In this document: positions 26,908 through 34,563 of the stretch, in pieces | Numbering within the stretch: position 1 is the stretch's first letter | Layout of the letters: every line of letters starts with the position of its first letter | DNA from: DASVHS01 sp038244815 | Lineage (GTDB): Bacteria > Acidobacteriota > Thermoanaerobaculia > Gp7-AA8 | Reading direction: 5' to 3' | Assembly: GCA_038244815.1 (NCBI GenBank) | Contig: JBBRTB010000014.1 | Location: 1 to 64,000 of the forward strand | Length of the DNA stretch: 64,000 nt | Notes under the pieces: generated by a model | What the model saw: the letters and a program-made list of their open reading frames with translations, nothing else | The model's database searches: none | What the model was told of the DNA's origin: nothing | Program-made: the position numbers and the translations under genes

Positions 26908-27389
26908 CGAAGGCCGATGGTCGGATGCACCGGGGGTTGAGGCGATGACGAGCGGCTTGTCAGTTTTGCAACGGCGGCGCCGGCGAAGGAAAATCTTGCC
27001 GGGAAAACGCAAGCACCAAGTCTCACAAGCATTGACAGGGAAGTGGCTTGTTCACTGATATTTCAATGCTTGCGTCCGGTGCGGCCCGGCGCTCCCCTGG
27101 GTCCAGGTCGCACCTGGCCCGCATTTAGCAGCGGTGCCGGTCACGATGAAAGGGGGTTTCTTCTAGAGATAGTGAGAAACCACGAGCGCGAATCCAGCCA
27201 CGTAGTTCGCGCTGAGTGGCCGCTGCGGACTCCCTCCTAAAAACTATTGGACCGATTTTGGACGATTTAATCACTTAGCTTCCTTGAATCCCACCGACTG
27301 GCCGCAGCGGTCCAAACCCCTGAGATGATGTAACACGGACGGAGCCGAAAGGCTCCGTTAGTGTTTTCAGACATAATCCGCGCCCGTTC
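26908..27389 (+). ncRNA. structured 480-nt intergenic region upstream of polA, candidate RNA
   Basis: There is no gene here. The plus strand can form a series of hairpins: CTTGC/GCAAG (26995-27013); CAAGCATTGA (27026-27035) with TCAATGCTTG (27063-27072), enclosing AGTG/CACT; GGG-t-CCAGGT/ACCTGGCCC (27099-27120); GGTTTCT/AGAAACC (27155-27181); AGCGCGAA/TTCGCGCT (27185-27213); a long-range CCGCTGCGG/CCGCAGCGG (27220-27228, 27302-27310); and a terminator-like stem at 27339-27358. ACGCAAGC (27007-27014) can instead pair with GCTTGCGT (27068-27075), excluding the first long stem. The middle is AT-richer than the genome. No tmRNA, RNase P, SRP or 6S signature is visible. Strand is uncertain. Confidence 0.45.
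27332..27366 (+). terminator. terminator-like hairpin upstream of polA
   Basis: ACGGAGCC (27339-27346), a GAAA tetraloop and GGCTCCGT (27351-27358) make a perfect 8-bp stem. The outer AACAC (27332-27336) pairs with GTGTT (27361-27365) across a small internal loop, and TTTTC follows. It ends the structured region just before the polA start and could terminate a short RNA or attenuate polA. Confidence 0.6.
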
Positions 27390-30041
27390 ATGATCAGGAA
27401 ACCGACTCTCTTCATCATCGATGGCTCGAACAACCTGTACCGCGCGTACTACGCCATCCGCAACCTCACGAACTCGGCCGGTTTCGCCACCAACGCCGTG
27501 TACGGCTTCACGCAGATGCTGCGGAAGCTGCTGAAGGACCACAAGCCGGACAACATCGCCGTGGCGTTCGATGAGGGCCGTGAAACCGCGCGCACCGCAC
27601 GGTTCCAGGACTACAAGAAGGACCGCAAGCCGATGCCCGACGACCTGTCGGTGCAGATCCCGTATCTCTACGAGGTCCTGGAAGGATTCCGCATCCCCAT
27701 CATCCGCTCGTCGGAATGGGAAGCGGACGATTTCATCGGTTCGCTGGCCTGCAGCGCGCGCGATCGCGGCTACCAGGTCGTCATCGCCACGAGCGACAAG
27801 GACTTCTTCCAGCTCGTCGGCGACGGCATCTCGTTCTACCACACGGGCCGCGAGGTCATGTACGACGCGAAGAGTGTCGAGGAGGTGTTCGGTTTGCCGC
27901 CGGACAAGGTCGTCGATGTCATGGCCATCTGGGGCGATGCCATCGACAACATACCGGGCGTGCCGGGCATCGGCGAGAAGGGTGCAAAAGCGCTCATCCA
28001 GCAGTTCGGATCGCTGGACGGCTTGTACGAGCATCTCGGCGAGATCAAGAAGGCGGCGCAGCGCAAGTCGCTCGAGGACAATCGCCAGCGGGCCTATCTC
28101 TCGCGCGATCTGGCGCAGATCAAGTGCGATCTCGAGCTGAACATGGATTTCGACACCCTGACGCTCGACGAGCCCGATCGCGCGAAACTGCACGACGTCT
28201 TCTCCCGCCTCGAGTTCGCTTCGCTGATGCAGGAGTACCTGCCCGCGGCTCCGGCGCTGCCGAAGGAGTTCCGGATCGCGGCGAACGGCCAGGACATCCC
28301 GGAGTTCGCCGGTGAGAGACCCTTGAGCGTCTGGTTCGAATCGAAGACGCCCGATGGGTTCGACGAGCCGGTGGCGGCCTCGATCTCCCGGCGCGCGGGC
28401 GAGTCTCTGGTCATTCCGATCGACAAGACCATGGGTGGCACCGAGGAGATGCAGGCGGCGCTGCGGCAGCTGCTCGCATCCGATCGTACGTTCATCGCCC
28501 ACGACGCCAAGCTGCAGATCCGCCGTCTCCACGCCGGCGGCTGGCCCGTGCCTCTGCGCTGGGAAGACACGATGTTGATGTCGTACGTGATCAATCCCGG
28601 TCTTCCCAGCCATTCGCTCGCCAACGTCGCGCGCGACCGGCTCAAACAGGACATCGTCACCCGCAAGGACGTGCAGAAGACGGCGCCGCTCTTTGCCCTC
28701 GAGCACGAGCTGGGCTCCGCGCAACTCGGCCCCTGGCAGGATTACCTCGGCGACAAGTCCGACGTGGCCATGGCCCTCCGCGACATGCTCGAGCCCGAGC
28801 TCAGCCGCGATCCCGCCCTCGCCGACATCTACAAACGCATCGAGATGCCGCTGTTTCCGGTGCTGTGCCGCATGGAGGAGCGCGGGATCCGCATCGACGC
28901 CTCACTGCTGGGAGAGATGTCGCGGACGATGGGTACGCAGATCGCGGAGCTCGAGAAACGCATCTACGCGGAGGCGGGCACCGAGTTCAACATCAATTCG
29001 CCGGCTCAGCTCGGCCACATCCTCTTCGAGAAACTGAACTACCCGGTGCTGAAGAAGACCAAGACCAAGCAGTATTCGACGAACGTGGAAGTGCTGGAGG
29101 AGCTGGCCACGCACGGCTTTGCGATTCCACAGCTGATCCTCCAGCACCGCGAGCTGCACAAGTTGAAATCGACGTACATCGACGCGCTGCCGCTGCTCGC
29201 CGGCGCGGACGGCCGCGTGCACACGTCGTTCAATCAGGCCGTCGCCGCGACCGGCCGTCTGTCGTCATCCGATCCGAATCTGCAGAACATTCCCATCCGC
29301 ACGGAGCAGGGCCGCGAGATCCGCAAGGCCTTCATCGCGGACGACGGATTCGTTCTCATTTCCGCCGACTACTCGCAGGTCGAGCTGCGCATCCTCGCGC
29401 ACATCACGCAGGACGAGACGCTCATCGAGACGTTCCGCAGGGGCGCGGATATTCACCGTGCCACGGCCTCGCAGATCTTCAGTATTCCGGAGGACCAGGT
29501 CACGGCCGACCAGCGACGGGCCATGAAGACGATCAACTTCGGCGTGCTGTACGGAATGTCGGCGTTCCGCCTCTCGAACGAATTGAGCATTCCGACCGGC
29601 CAGGCCAAGGAGTTCATCGAAGCGTATTTCGGGCGCTATCCGAAGATTCAGCTGTATCTCGATCGCACGCTCGACGAAGCGCGGTCGACCGGCAAGGTGA
29701 CGACGTTGTTCGGACGGGTGCGATACATCCCCGAGATTCACAACCGCTCGTTCACCGTTCGCGGCAATGCCGAGCGCATGGCCACGAACGCGCCCATTCA
29801 GGGCACGGCCGCGGACCTGCTCAAGATGGCCATGATCTCGCTCGACCGGCGCCTTGACGAGCTCACCGGAGCGCGAATGTTGCTCACGGTCCATGACGAG
29901 ATCGTCATCGAGGCACCGGAGAGCGAAGCCTCCGGCGTAGCCACGATCGTGAAGGACTCGATGGAGAACGTCTATCCGCTTGCCGTGCCGCTGGCGGTCG
30001 ACGCCCGCTGGGGGAAGAGCTGGTACGACGCCAAGGATTGA
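27390..30041 (+). CDS. polA: DNA polymerase I (proofreading site degenerate)
   Basis: PolA is 883 residues, with three domains. The 5'-3' exonuclease (1-290) has IDGSNNLYRAYYA, EADDFIGSLA and PGVPGIGEKGAK. The middle 3'-5' exonuclease-like domain lacks the metal ligands: the DxE motif is WFES (about 314-317), exo II is AHDAKLQIRR (Asp replaced by Gln) and exo III is YLGDKSD (Asp replaced by Lys). The polymerase domain keeps motif A DYSQVELR (about 660), motif B RRAMKTINFGVLYG (about 709) and motif C VHDEIVIE (about 834). The ATG at 27390 follows CATAAT (27372-27377) by 12 nt. Proofreading is therefore predicted to be lost, as in Taq polymerase. Confidence 0.97.
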   Translation: MIRKPTLFIIDGSNNLYRAYYAIRNLTNSAGFATNAVYGFTQMLRKLLKDHKPDNIAVAFDEGRETARTARFQDYKKDRKPMPDDLSVQIPYLYEVLEGFRIPIIRSSEWEADDFIGSLACSARDRGYQVVIATSDKDFFQLVGDGISFYHTGREVMYDAKSVEEVFGLPPDKVVDVMAIWGDAIDNIPGVPGIGEKGAKALIQQFGSLDGLYEHLGEIKKAAQRKSLEDNRQRAYLSRDLAQIKCDLELNMDFDTLTLDEPDRAKLHDVFSRLEFASLMQEYLPAAPALPKEFRIAANGQDIPEFAGERPLSVWFESKTPDGFDEPVAASISRRAGESLVIPIDKTMGGTEEMQAALRQLLASDRTFIAHDAKLQIRRLHAGGWPVPLRWEDTMLMSYVINPGLPSHSLANVARDRLKQDIVTRKDVQKTAPLFALEHELGSAQLGPWQDYLGDKSDVAMALRDMLEPELSRDPALADIYKRIEMPLFPVLCRMEERGIRIDASLLGEMSRTMGTQIAELEKRIYAEAGTEFNINSPAQLGHILFEKLNYPVLKKTKTKQYSTNVEVLEELATHGFAIPQLILQHRELHKLKSTYIDALPLLAGADGRVHTSFNQAVAATGRLSSSDPNLQNIPIRTEQGREIRKAFIADDGFVLISADYSQVELRILAHITQDETLIETFRRGADIHRATASQIFSIPEDQVTADQRRAMKTINFGVLYGMSAFRLSNELSIPTGQAKEFIEAYFGRYPKIQLYLDRTLDEARSTGKVTTLFGRVRYIPEIHNRSFTVRGNAERMATNAPIQGTAADLLKMAMISLDRRLDELTGARMLLTVHDEIVIEAPESEASGVATIVKDSMENVYPLAVPLAVDARWGKSWYDAKD

Positions 30042-31153
30042 TGTCATTCCGAGCTCGCTCTTCTGCGCTTGCGATCACGTCGACGCTGCTGATCGTCGCG
30101 GCTTGCGGCAAGCCCGCGCAGCAGTTGAAAAAGGCTGTTCGGGCCGCCGGCGTTCGCGGACCGCAGGTCTCCGTAACGGTCATCACGCAACGGACGACAC
30201 TGCAGCCGGAGAACAGGACCACGGTCTCCACGATCGTCATCGGCGGCGATGTCGCGCGCGCCACGGACGAGACCGGTGAGTGGCGCCTCTTCGACCTCAG
30301 GCATGAGCGCGTGGCGTTCGTCAACGAGTTCGCCAAAACGTTCAGATACGAGTCGCTGCAGTCGCTGCGCGATCGGTTCGATGACGCGGCCGATGCGCCG
30401 ATCGGCGACAAGCTTCCGCGCGCTGAGTTCGTCCCCACGCTGGTCCGCCGCGACATTCTCGGCATCCCGGCAAGACAATGGATCGTGAAGCTGGGCGGAT
30501 ATCAGCGCGAGATCTGGTTCGGGTTGCATCCACGGATCCCGCCGCAGCTCTTCGCACTGATGCTGGTCAGCCGCCGGCCCAGCGCCGATGCGGCCATGAC
30601 GAAAGGCGTGGACGACACATTGTTCGGCATGCGCGGCTTTCCGCTCGCCGAGCATTCCGAACTTCCGTACGCGAACAAAAAGATCATCATCGACCGCGAA
30701 GTGGTGAGCGTCGATCGGAGGGACGTTCCCGCAGCGCTGCTGGAGATCCCGCCCGACTACCGGGAGGTGAAACCGGCCCCGCGCGCCGCTCCCCGCGCGA
30801 AACCGCCCCTCCCGCCCGAGCCGCCGGTCGTGACGATCACGAATCCGCCTGCGACGACCTCGAGCGCCGTTGCACCGGCCGAAACCACCACGCACGCCGA
30901 GACGAAAAAGCCGGCAGCCGCCGTGAAGAAGACTCCAGCCAAAAAGGCTCCGGCGAAAAAGACGCCGGCGAAGAAGAAGTCGCGTGCTGCCCTTGAGCGC
31001 AGAGGCTCCTTAAAGGACGTGGCGCACGTCGCCCTGCCGGCGGGTCACGCCTTCGCGATCGAAGAACTCCAGCAGGGGAATGGCGATCTTGCGCGAGAGT
31101 CCGAAGAACTCCTTGAACTGCCCCACGTCGATCGTCTGACCTTTTTTGCCTGA
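30041..31153 (+). CDS. predicted lipoprotein with Lys/Ala/Pro-rich tail
   Basis: This frame encodes 370 residues. The signal peptide ends in the lipobox VAACGKP (residues 20-26). A globular region (about 35-240) resembles no family I recognise, with RRDILGIPARQWIVKLGGYQ near residue 140. The C-terminal third is Pro-rich, then a Lys-rich repeat (KKTPAKKAPAKKTPAKKK). The last 48 codons are antisense to the end of selB, and nothing in them looks like a protein domain. A one-base shift near 30985 would give a TGA at 30994 soon after the Lys-rich tail. I therefore suspect a frameshift or a shorter true protein. The ATG at 30041 overlaps the polA stop. Confidence 0.65.
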   Translation: MSFRARSSALAITSTLLIVAACGKPAQQLKKAVRAAGVRGPQVSVTVITQRTTLQPENRTTVSTIVIGGDVARATDETGEWRLFDLRHERVAFVNEFAKTFRYESLQSLRDRFDDAADAPIGDKLPRAEFVPTLVRRDILGIPARQWIVKLGGYQREIWFGLHPRIPPQLFALMLVSRRPSADAAMTKGVDDTLFGMRGFPLAEHSELPYANKKIIIDREVVSVDRRDVPAALLEIPPDYREVKPAPRAAPRAKPPLPPEPPVVTITNPPATTSSAVAPAETTTHAETKKPAAAVKKTPAKKAPAKKTPAKKKSRAALERRGSLKDVAHVALPAGHAFAIEELQQGNGDLARESEELLELPHVDRLTFFA

Positions 31154-32899
31154 GATGGCTTCACGAGCGGTGGCGATCGTGAGGCGATGCACGTAGACGC
31201 CTTCTGCCAGGCGCACCAGCGTGCCCTGCTTGACCAGGAATCCGATCACACCCTCGATCATCTTCGGCTTGTACGACATGGTCTGGATCAGCTGTGAGAC
31301 CGGCGGCGGCTGCAACCCGGCGTCGGCGAACCGTTTCTCGATGGCGCGGGCCAGCTCGCCTTCCGTCCCGCCGAGGTTTTTGGAGCGGCCCGGGATGTCG
31401 AGAGCGTCTCCCTGCACGACGGCAATGTGTTCCCTGGCCAGATCCTGAAGCACGTAGTTGATCACCGCCGGATCGGCGCCGTGCGGCAGCAGCTTCTGCA
31501 CGAATTCGCCTTTCGGCACATTCATGGCCATCTTGTTCGTCTTGAAGTAGCCGTCCAGAAACTCCATCGAGCGGCGCCGGAACTCGGCGATGGTGTCGCG
31601 GTGCAGCCAGCGTCCTTCCGCGACGGCGGCCAGTTGATTCATGTCGCGCAATTCCTTGCGCAGCGTGAGGATGGTGATGCCCGTACGTGCCTGCACCGCA
31701 TCGATGGTCAGCCCGCGCAGCCCTTCCATTTTCGCCATCAGCTCGACGCGATCGCGCAGCGAGCCGGCCCAGAGGGTCTCCAGGATCTCGCCGCGTGTTC
31801 CGGGGCTCAGCTTCGGCAGGTGTGTGTCCAGCACCACTCCGCCACCGATCGTGATCGCCGGTGAGTACCGCCGGATCACGAATCGATCTCCCGCCACCGC
31901 CACGACCGGTGACTCGAGCCGGATCTGAACGAATGCCCGTCCGCCCGCTTTCAGCTCGCCCGCGGTTTCGTCGACGAAGCGGACCTTACCCAGCAGCTCC
32001 GCGGAGAGGTGGTGAAAGCGGATGCGCGTCTGCTCCTTGAGCGGTTTGGCATCATCGAGCAGATCGAGACGCGCCGTGATCACCTGCGAAGGCCGCAACG
32101 TACCCGGCCTCGTCAGTTGCTGCCCGCGATGCAGATCCTCCGTGGCCACATCGGCAAGATTCACCGATGTGCGCTCGCCGGCCGATGCGAATGCGCGCGG
32201 ATCACCATGCACCTGGATGGCCCGGGCGCGGGTGCGACGCCCGCCCGGAAGCACTTCGATCTCCGCGTCGGCGTCGAGATGGCCCGAGAAGGTCGTCCCG
32301 GTGATCACCGAGCCGAAGCCTTTCATCGTGAACACGCGGTCGATGGGCAGGCGGAACACGCGCGTGGTGGCGTCGCGGTCGTCGACCGATGCGACGGATT
32401 TCAGGATGGCCTGTCGCAGCTCATCGAGACCGGCGCCGGTCACGCTGCTCACCGGCACCACCGGCTTCCGCTCCAGGAAGCTGCCGGCCACGAGCTCTTC
32501 GATCTCCAGGCGAACGAGATCGACGATCTCCGGCTCGACGAGATCGCTCTTGGTGACGGCCACCACGCCGGTCGGAATCTCCAGGAGCCGGCAGATGGCG
32601 AAATGCTCGCGTGTCTGGGGCTTGATGGACTCGTCGGCCGCGACCACGAGCAGTGCGCTGTCGATGCCGCCGACTCCCGCCAGCATGTTCTTCACGAAAC
32701 GCTCGTGTCCCGGCACGTCGATGAAGCCGATCTGGTAGTCGTCGGTGATCCAGCTGGCGAACCCGAGGTCGATGGTGATGCCGCGGCGCTTCTCTTCGGG
32801 AAGGCGATCGGTGTCGACGCCCGTGAGCGCCTTCACGAGCGAAGTCTTTCCGTGATCGATGTGGCCGGCGGTGCCGACGACGCGGCGTTTGCGAAGCAT
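31010..32899 (-). CDS. selB: selenocysteine-specific translation elongation factor
   Basis: SelB delivers Sec-tRNA to UGA codons with a downstream SECIS hairpin. The 629-residue product begins MLRKRRVVGTAGHIDHGKTS with the GTPase P-loop GHIDHGKT, and continues with RRGITIDLGFASW, DVPGHERFVKNMLAG and VTKSDLVEP. EF-Tu-like barrels lie at about 170-340. The C-terminal winged-helix repeats (about 430-629), which bind SECIS RNA, are present (EYRR-like helices, VNYVLQDLAREH). The ATG at 32899 has TACGAT ending 8 nt upstream, so it is probably leaderless. selA, selD and tRNA-Sec are not in the window, and I found no UGA-containing partner gene. Confidence 0.92.
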   Translation of the reverse strand: MLRKRRVVGTAGHIDHGKTSLVKALTGVDTDRLPEEKRRGITIDLGFASWITDDYQIGFIDVPGHERFVKNMLAGVGGIDSALLVVAADESIKPQTREHFAICRLLEIPTGVVAVTKSDLVEPEIVDLVRLEIEELVAGSFLERKPVVPVSSVTGAGLDELRQAILKSVASVDDRDATTRVFRLPIDRVFTMKGFGSVITGTTFSGHLDADAEIEVLPGGRRTRARAIQVHGDPRAFASAGERTSVNLADVATEDLHRGQQLTRPGTLRPSQVITARLDLLDDAKPLKEQTRIRFHHLSAELLGKVRFVDETAGELKAGGRAFVQIRLESPVVAVAGDRFVIRRYSPAITIGGGVVLDTHLPKLSPGTRGEILETLWAGSLRDRVELMAKMEGLRGLTIDAVQARTGITILTLRKELRDMNQLAAVAEGRWLHRDTIAEFRRRSMEFLDGYFKTNKMAMNVPKGEFVQKLLPHGADPAVINYVLQDLAREHIAVVQGDALDIPGRSKNLGGTEGELARAIEKRFADAGLQPPPVSQLIQTMSYKPKMIEGVIGFLVKQGTLVRLAEGVYVHRLTIATAREAISGKKGQTIDVGQFKEFFGLSRKIAIPLLEFFDREGVTRRQGDVRHVL

Positions 32900-32955
32900 G
32901 GAGCGTGATCGTAACCGGTCACCGGGCGGAAAGGGGGCGCGGTGGGGGGGTAGCG

Positions 32956-33798
32956 CTATCCCGCGAACCGGTCCGGATACGCACTTCTCAATTGCTCAGG
33001 GATCCGTCCACTCTGACCCAGCGCGGCCTTGATCTCACTGGCGTTGACGACGGCCTGTCCGCGAAAATGATTGTTGGTGATCACGTAGGTTTCTTTCTCA
33101 TCCGCCATGCGCTGGATGCGTCCGATCCACGGCTCCAGTTCATCTTTCGAGTAGAGGTAGTTGTAGCGCTCCCAGCTTTCCTCGTGCGCAAACCACTTCT
33201 CGTAATTGCGTCCGTGGAAGCGGGCATACGCAAGCGGACCGGTCGTCACCTCGGACGGCTTCACGGAATCGTGAAACAGCGGCTGATCGACGTTCACGAA
33301 CGCGACGCCGTGCGCGTCGAGAAAGTGAAGGAACTCGTCGTTCTGAAACGTGGCATGGCGTACCTCGAGCGCCTTCGGATAGGCGTCGAACGCCACGAAC
33401 AGTTGCTCGAGCCTCGTCAATGCCTCGGGCGTGTTTCTGAAGCTCCAGGGGAACTGCAGAAGGATCGCGCCGAGCCGTCCGGCCTCCATGAGCGGATCGA
33501 GGTACTGACGGAAGGCTCTGACGTCCGCCGGTGCCAGTGCTGCTTTCTCGTGCGTGAAGCCGCGGAACACCTTCGTCGTGAACCTGAAGTCGGGATTCGA
33601 CGCCACGCGGCGCACCCAACTGCGGGCATGGGCCGGCGGCGGAACGCGATAGAACGGCGAGTTGATCTCGATCGTGTCGAAGAACTCCGCGAGGTAGGCG
33701 AGGGGGTCGAATCGCGACCCGTGAGGCGGGTACACCGTCCCTTCCCAATCGGCATAACTCCAACCGGCGACGCCTACGCGAATTTTGTGGTTGTTCAT
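32956..33798 (-). CDS. DUF72 family protein
   Basis: This protein of about 280 residues belongs to the DUF72 (YecE-like) TIM-barrel family. It has the N-terminal IRVGVAGWSYADWEGTVYP, AEFFDTIEINSPFYRVP, and later FVNVDQPLF and YARFHGRN. Family members are widespread but of unknown function. I prefer the ATG at 33798 (MNNHKIRVG), where the conserved barrel starts; a frame extending to 33858 adds 20 unconserved residues. The upstream region also contains the promoter of the divergent small-RNA candidate. Confidence 0.85.
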   Translation of the reverse strand: MNNHKIRVGVAGWSYADWEGTVYPPHGSRFDPLAYLAEFFDTIEINSPFYRVPPPAHARSWVRRVASNPDFRFTTKVFRGFTHEKAALAPADVRAFRQYLDPLMEAGRLGAILLQFPWSFRNTPEALTRLEQLFVAFDAYPKALEVRHATFQNDEFLHFLDAHGVAFVNVDQPLFHDSVKPSEVTTGPLAYARFHGRNYEKWFAHEESWERYNYLYSKDELEPWIGRIQRMADEKETYVITNNHFRGQAVVNASEIKAALGQSGRIPEQLRSAYPDRFAG

Positions 33799-33841
33799 CG
33801 TTTGTGGCAGTTCCACGTTATTTGCACATTGGCGTAAGTGT

Positions 33842-33938
33842 TTGCGCTCATTGGACAACTATGCTAGAAACTGTGAAACGACTCCAACCAAACCACCGAG
33901 GCACAGCAGCAGACGTTGAGGAGTCGTGTGCGTTTTTT
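33842..33938 (+). ncRNA. candidate ~60-nt RNA or attenuator upstream of the zinc-ribbon gene
   Basis: TTGCGC (33842-33847) and TAGAAA (33865-33870) are separated by exactly 17 nt, a credible promoter, with a start expected near 33877. The RNA would begin with ACGACTCC (33878-33885) and its 3' end GGAGTCGT (33920-33927) is the exact complement, followed by a TTTTTT run (33933-33938). This gives either a short stable RNA closed by its ends or a terminator that attenuates transcription into the downstream gene. A further leader lies between it and 34083. Confidence 0.55.
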
Positions 33939-33947
33939 CGGAAGGGG

Positions 33948-34082
33948 GCTGATCGTTAGACTCAGCAGTTCTACACCCAGGAGATTGCGGGGAGACGTCG
34001 CAGCACCCCGCACGGAGCACATCGCTGCGCATTCAAGTTTCACAAGGTAACGAGCAGTTCATTAGGAGATCAAAGGTTCATC
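33948..34082 (+). promoter_or_regulatory. long structured leader of the zinc-ribbon gene
   Basis: This 135-nt stretch after the T run contains GCTGA/TCAGC (33948-33966) and a strong TGCGGGG/CCCCGCA hairpin (33986-33992 with 34006-34012). It ends with AGGAG about 17 nt and AAAGG about 8 nt before the ATG at 34083. With the upstream element it makes a leader of about 200 nt, unlike the leaderless genes elsewhere here. That contrasts with the rest of the window and suggests post-transcriptional control. Confidence 0.45.
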
Positions 34083-34400
34083 ATGGATACATTCAACGAC
34101 AAATCCCTTCAATGTGCCGACTGTGGACAGGACTTCATCTTCAGCAAAAACGAGCAGGCCTTCTACTCCGAGCGCGGCTTCACCAACGAGCCGAAGCGCT
34201 GCAAGAACTGCCGGGACAAACGCAAAATGGCCCGCGACGGAAACGGCGGCTCGCGCGAACGTCAGATGGTCAGCGTCACCTGCGATAGCTGCGGTGTGGG
34301 TACCGAGGTCCCGTTCACGCCTGTGAGTGGCAAGCCGGTCTACTGCCGCGATTGCTACAACCAGCGCCGGTCCTCCTCACGTCCCTCCTCCTGGGCATAA
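34083..34400 (+). CDS. double zinc-ribbon protein
   Basis: This 105-residue protein carries two CxxC...CxxC zinc ribbons: Cys11/Cys14 with Cys40/Cys43 (QCADCGQDF ... RCKNC), and CDSC with CRDC near residues 68-91 (TCDSCGVGTEVPF ... VYCRDCYNQRR). It matches the small zf-trcl-like zinc-ribbon proteins, whose role is unknown but which often have long leaders. The first-half spacing FYSERGFTNEPKRC is typical. Terminator-like hairpin follows, so it is monocistronic. Confidence 0.85.
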   Translation: MDTFNDKSLQCADCGQDFIFSKNEQAFYSERGFTNEPKRCKNCRDKRKMARDGNGGSRERQMVSVTCDSCGVGTEVPFTPVSGKPVYCRDCYNQRRSSSRPSSWA

Positions 34401-34423
34401 GACTTCAACCTGTGGTTCTCGCT

Positions 34424-34458
34424 ACGGCGGACTTTGATCGAGTCCGCCGTTTTTGTTT
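34424..34458 (+). terminator. intrinsic terminator of the zinc-ribbon gene
   Basis: ACGGCGGACT (34424-34433), a 7-nt loop and AGTCCGCCGT (34441-34450) form a perfect 10-bp stem followed by TTTTGTTT. It lies 24 nt after the stop codon. Confidence 0.85.
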
Positions 34459-34463
34459 GAGAT

Positions 34464-34546
34464 GGGTCCTCGGTCCTCGGTTTCTTATCCTCACCCGGCA
34501 ACCCAGCGACCCAGCGACCCAGCAACCCAGCAACCCAGCAACCTGC
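34464..34546. repeat. GTCCTCGG and CRACCCAG word arrays before cysK
   Basis: Two GTCCTCGG words start near 34466 and include CGGTCCTCGGTTT (34471-34483), which recurs in the 5' end of sufS. A tandem 8-nt array follows: CAACCCAG, CGACCCAG, CGACCCAG, CAACCCAG, CAACCCAG and a degenerate CAACCTGC (34499-34546). It ends 2 nt before the TACAAT -10 of cysK. Confidence 0.7.
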
Positions 34547-34548
34547 AC

Positions 34549-34554
34549 TACAAT
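34549..34554 (+). promoter_or_regulatory. -10 element of the leaderless cysK gene
   Basis: TACAAT is followed by 9 nt (GCGCGCCGT) and then the TTG at 34564, in frame with the conserved cysteine-synthase sequence. No Shine-Dalgarno or other start lies between. No clear -35 is visible; the tandem word array occupies its place. Confidence 0.5.
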
Positions 34555-34563
34555 GCGCGCCGT

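Noticed and set aside
27115..27130. Sigma-54-like promoter TGGCCCG...TAGCA
   Set aside because: The GG to GC spacing is one base too long and the -12 element lacks TTGC, so it does not fit.
26908..27389. tmRNA, RNase P RNA, SRP RNA or 6S RNA upstream of polA
   Set aside because: I found none of their conserved blocks; the region is structured but not one of these.
33799..34082. tRNA-Sec near selB
   Set aside because: The hairpins there do not form a cloverleaf and lack a UCA anticodon context.
34499..34546. CRISPR array
   Set aside because: The tandem units are only 8 nt with no spacers, so this is a microsatellite-like repeat.
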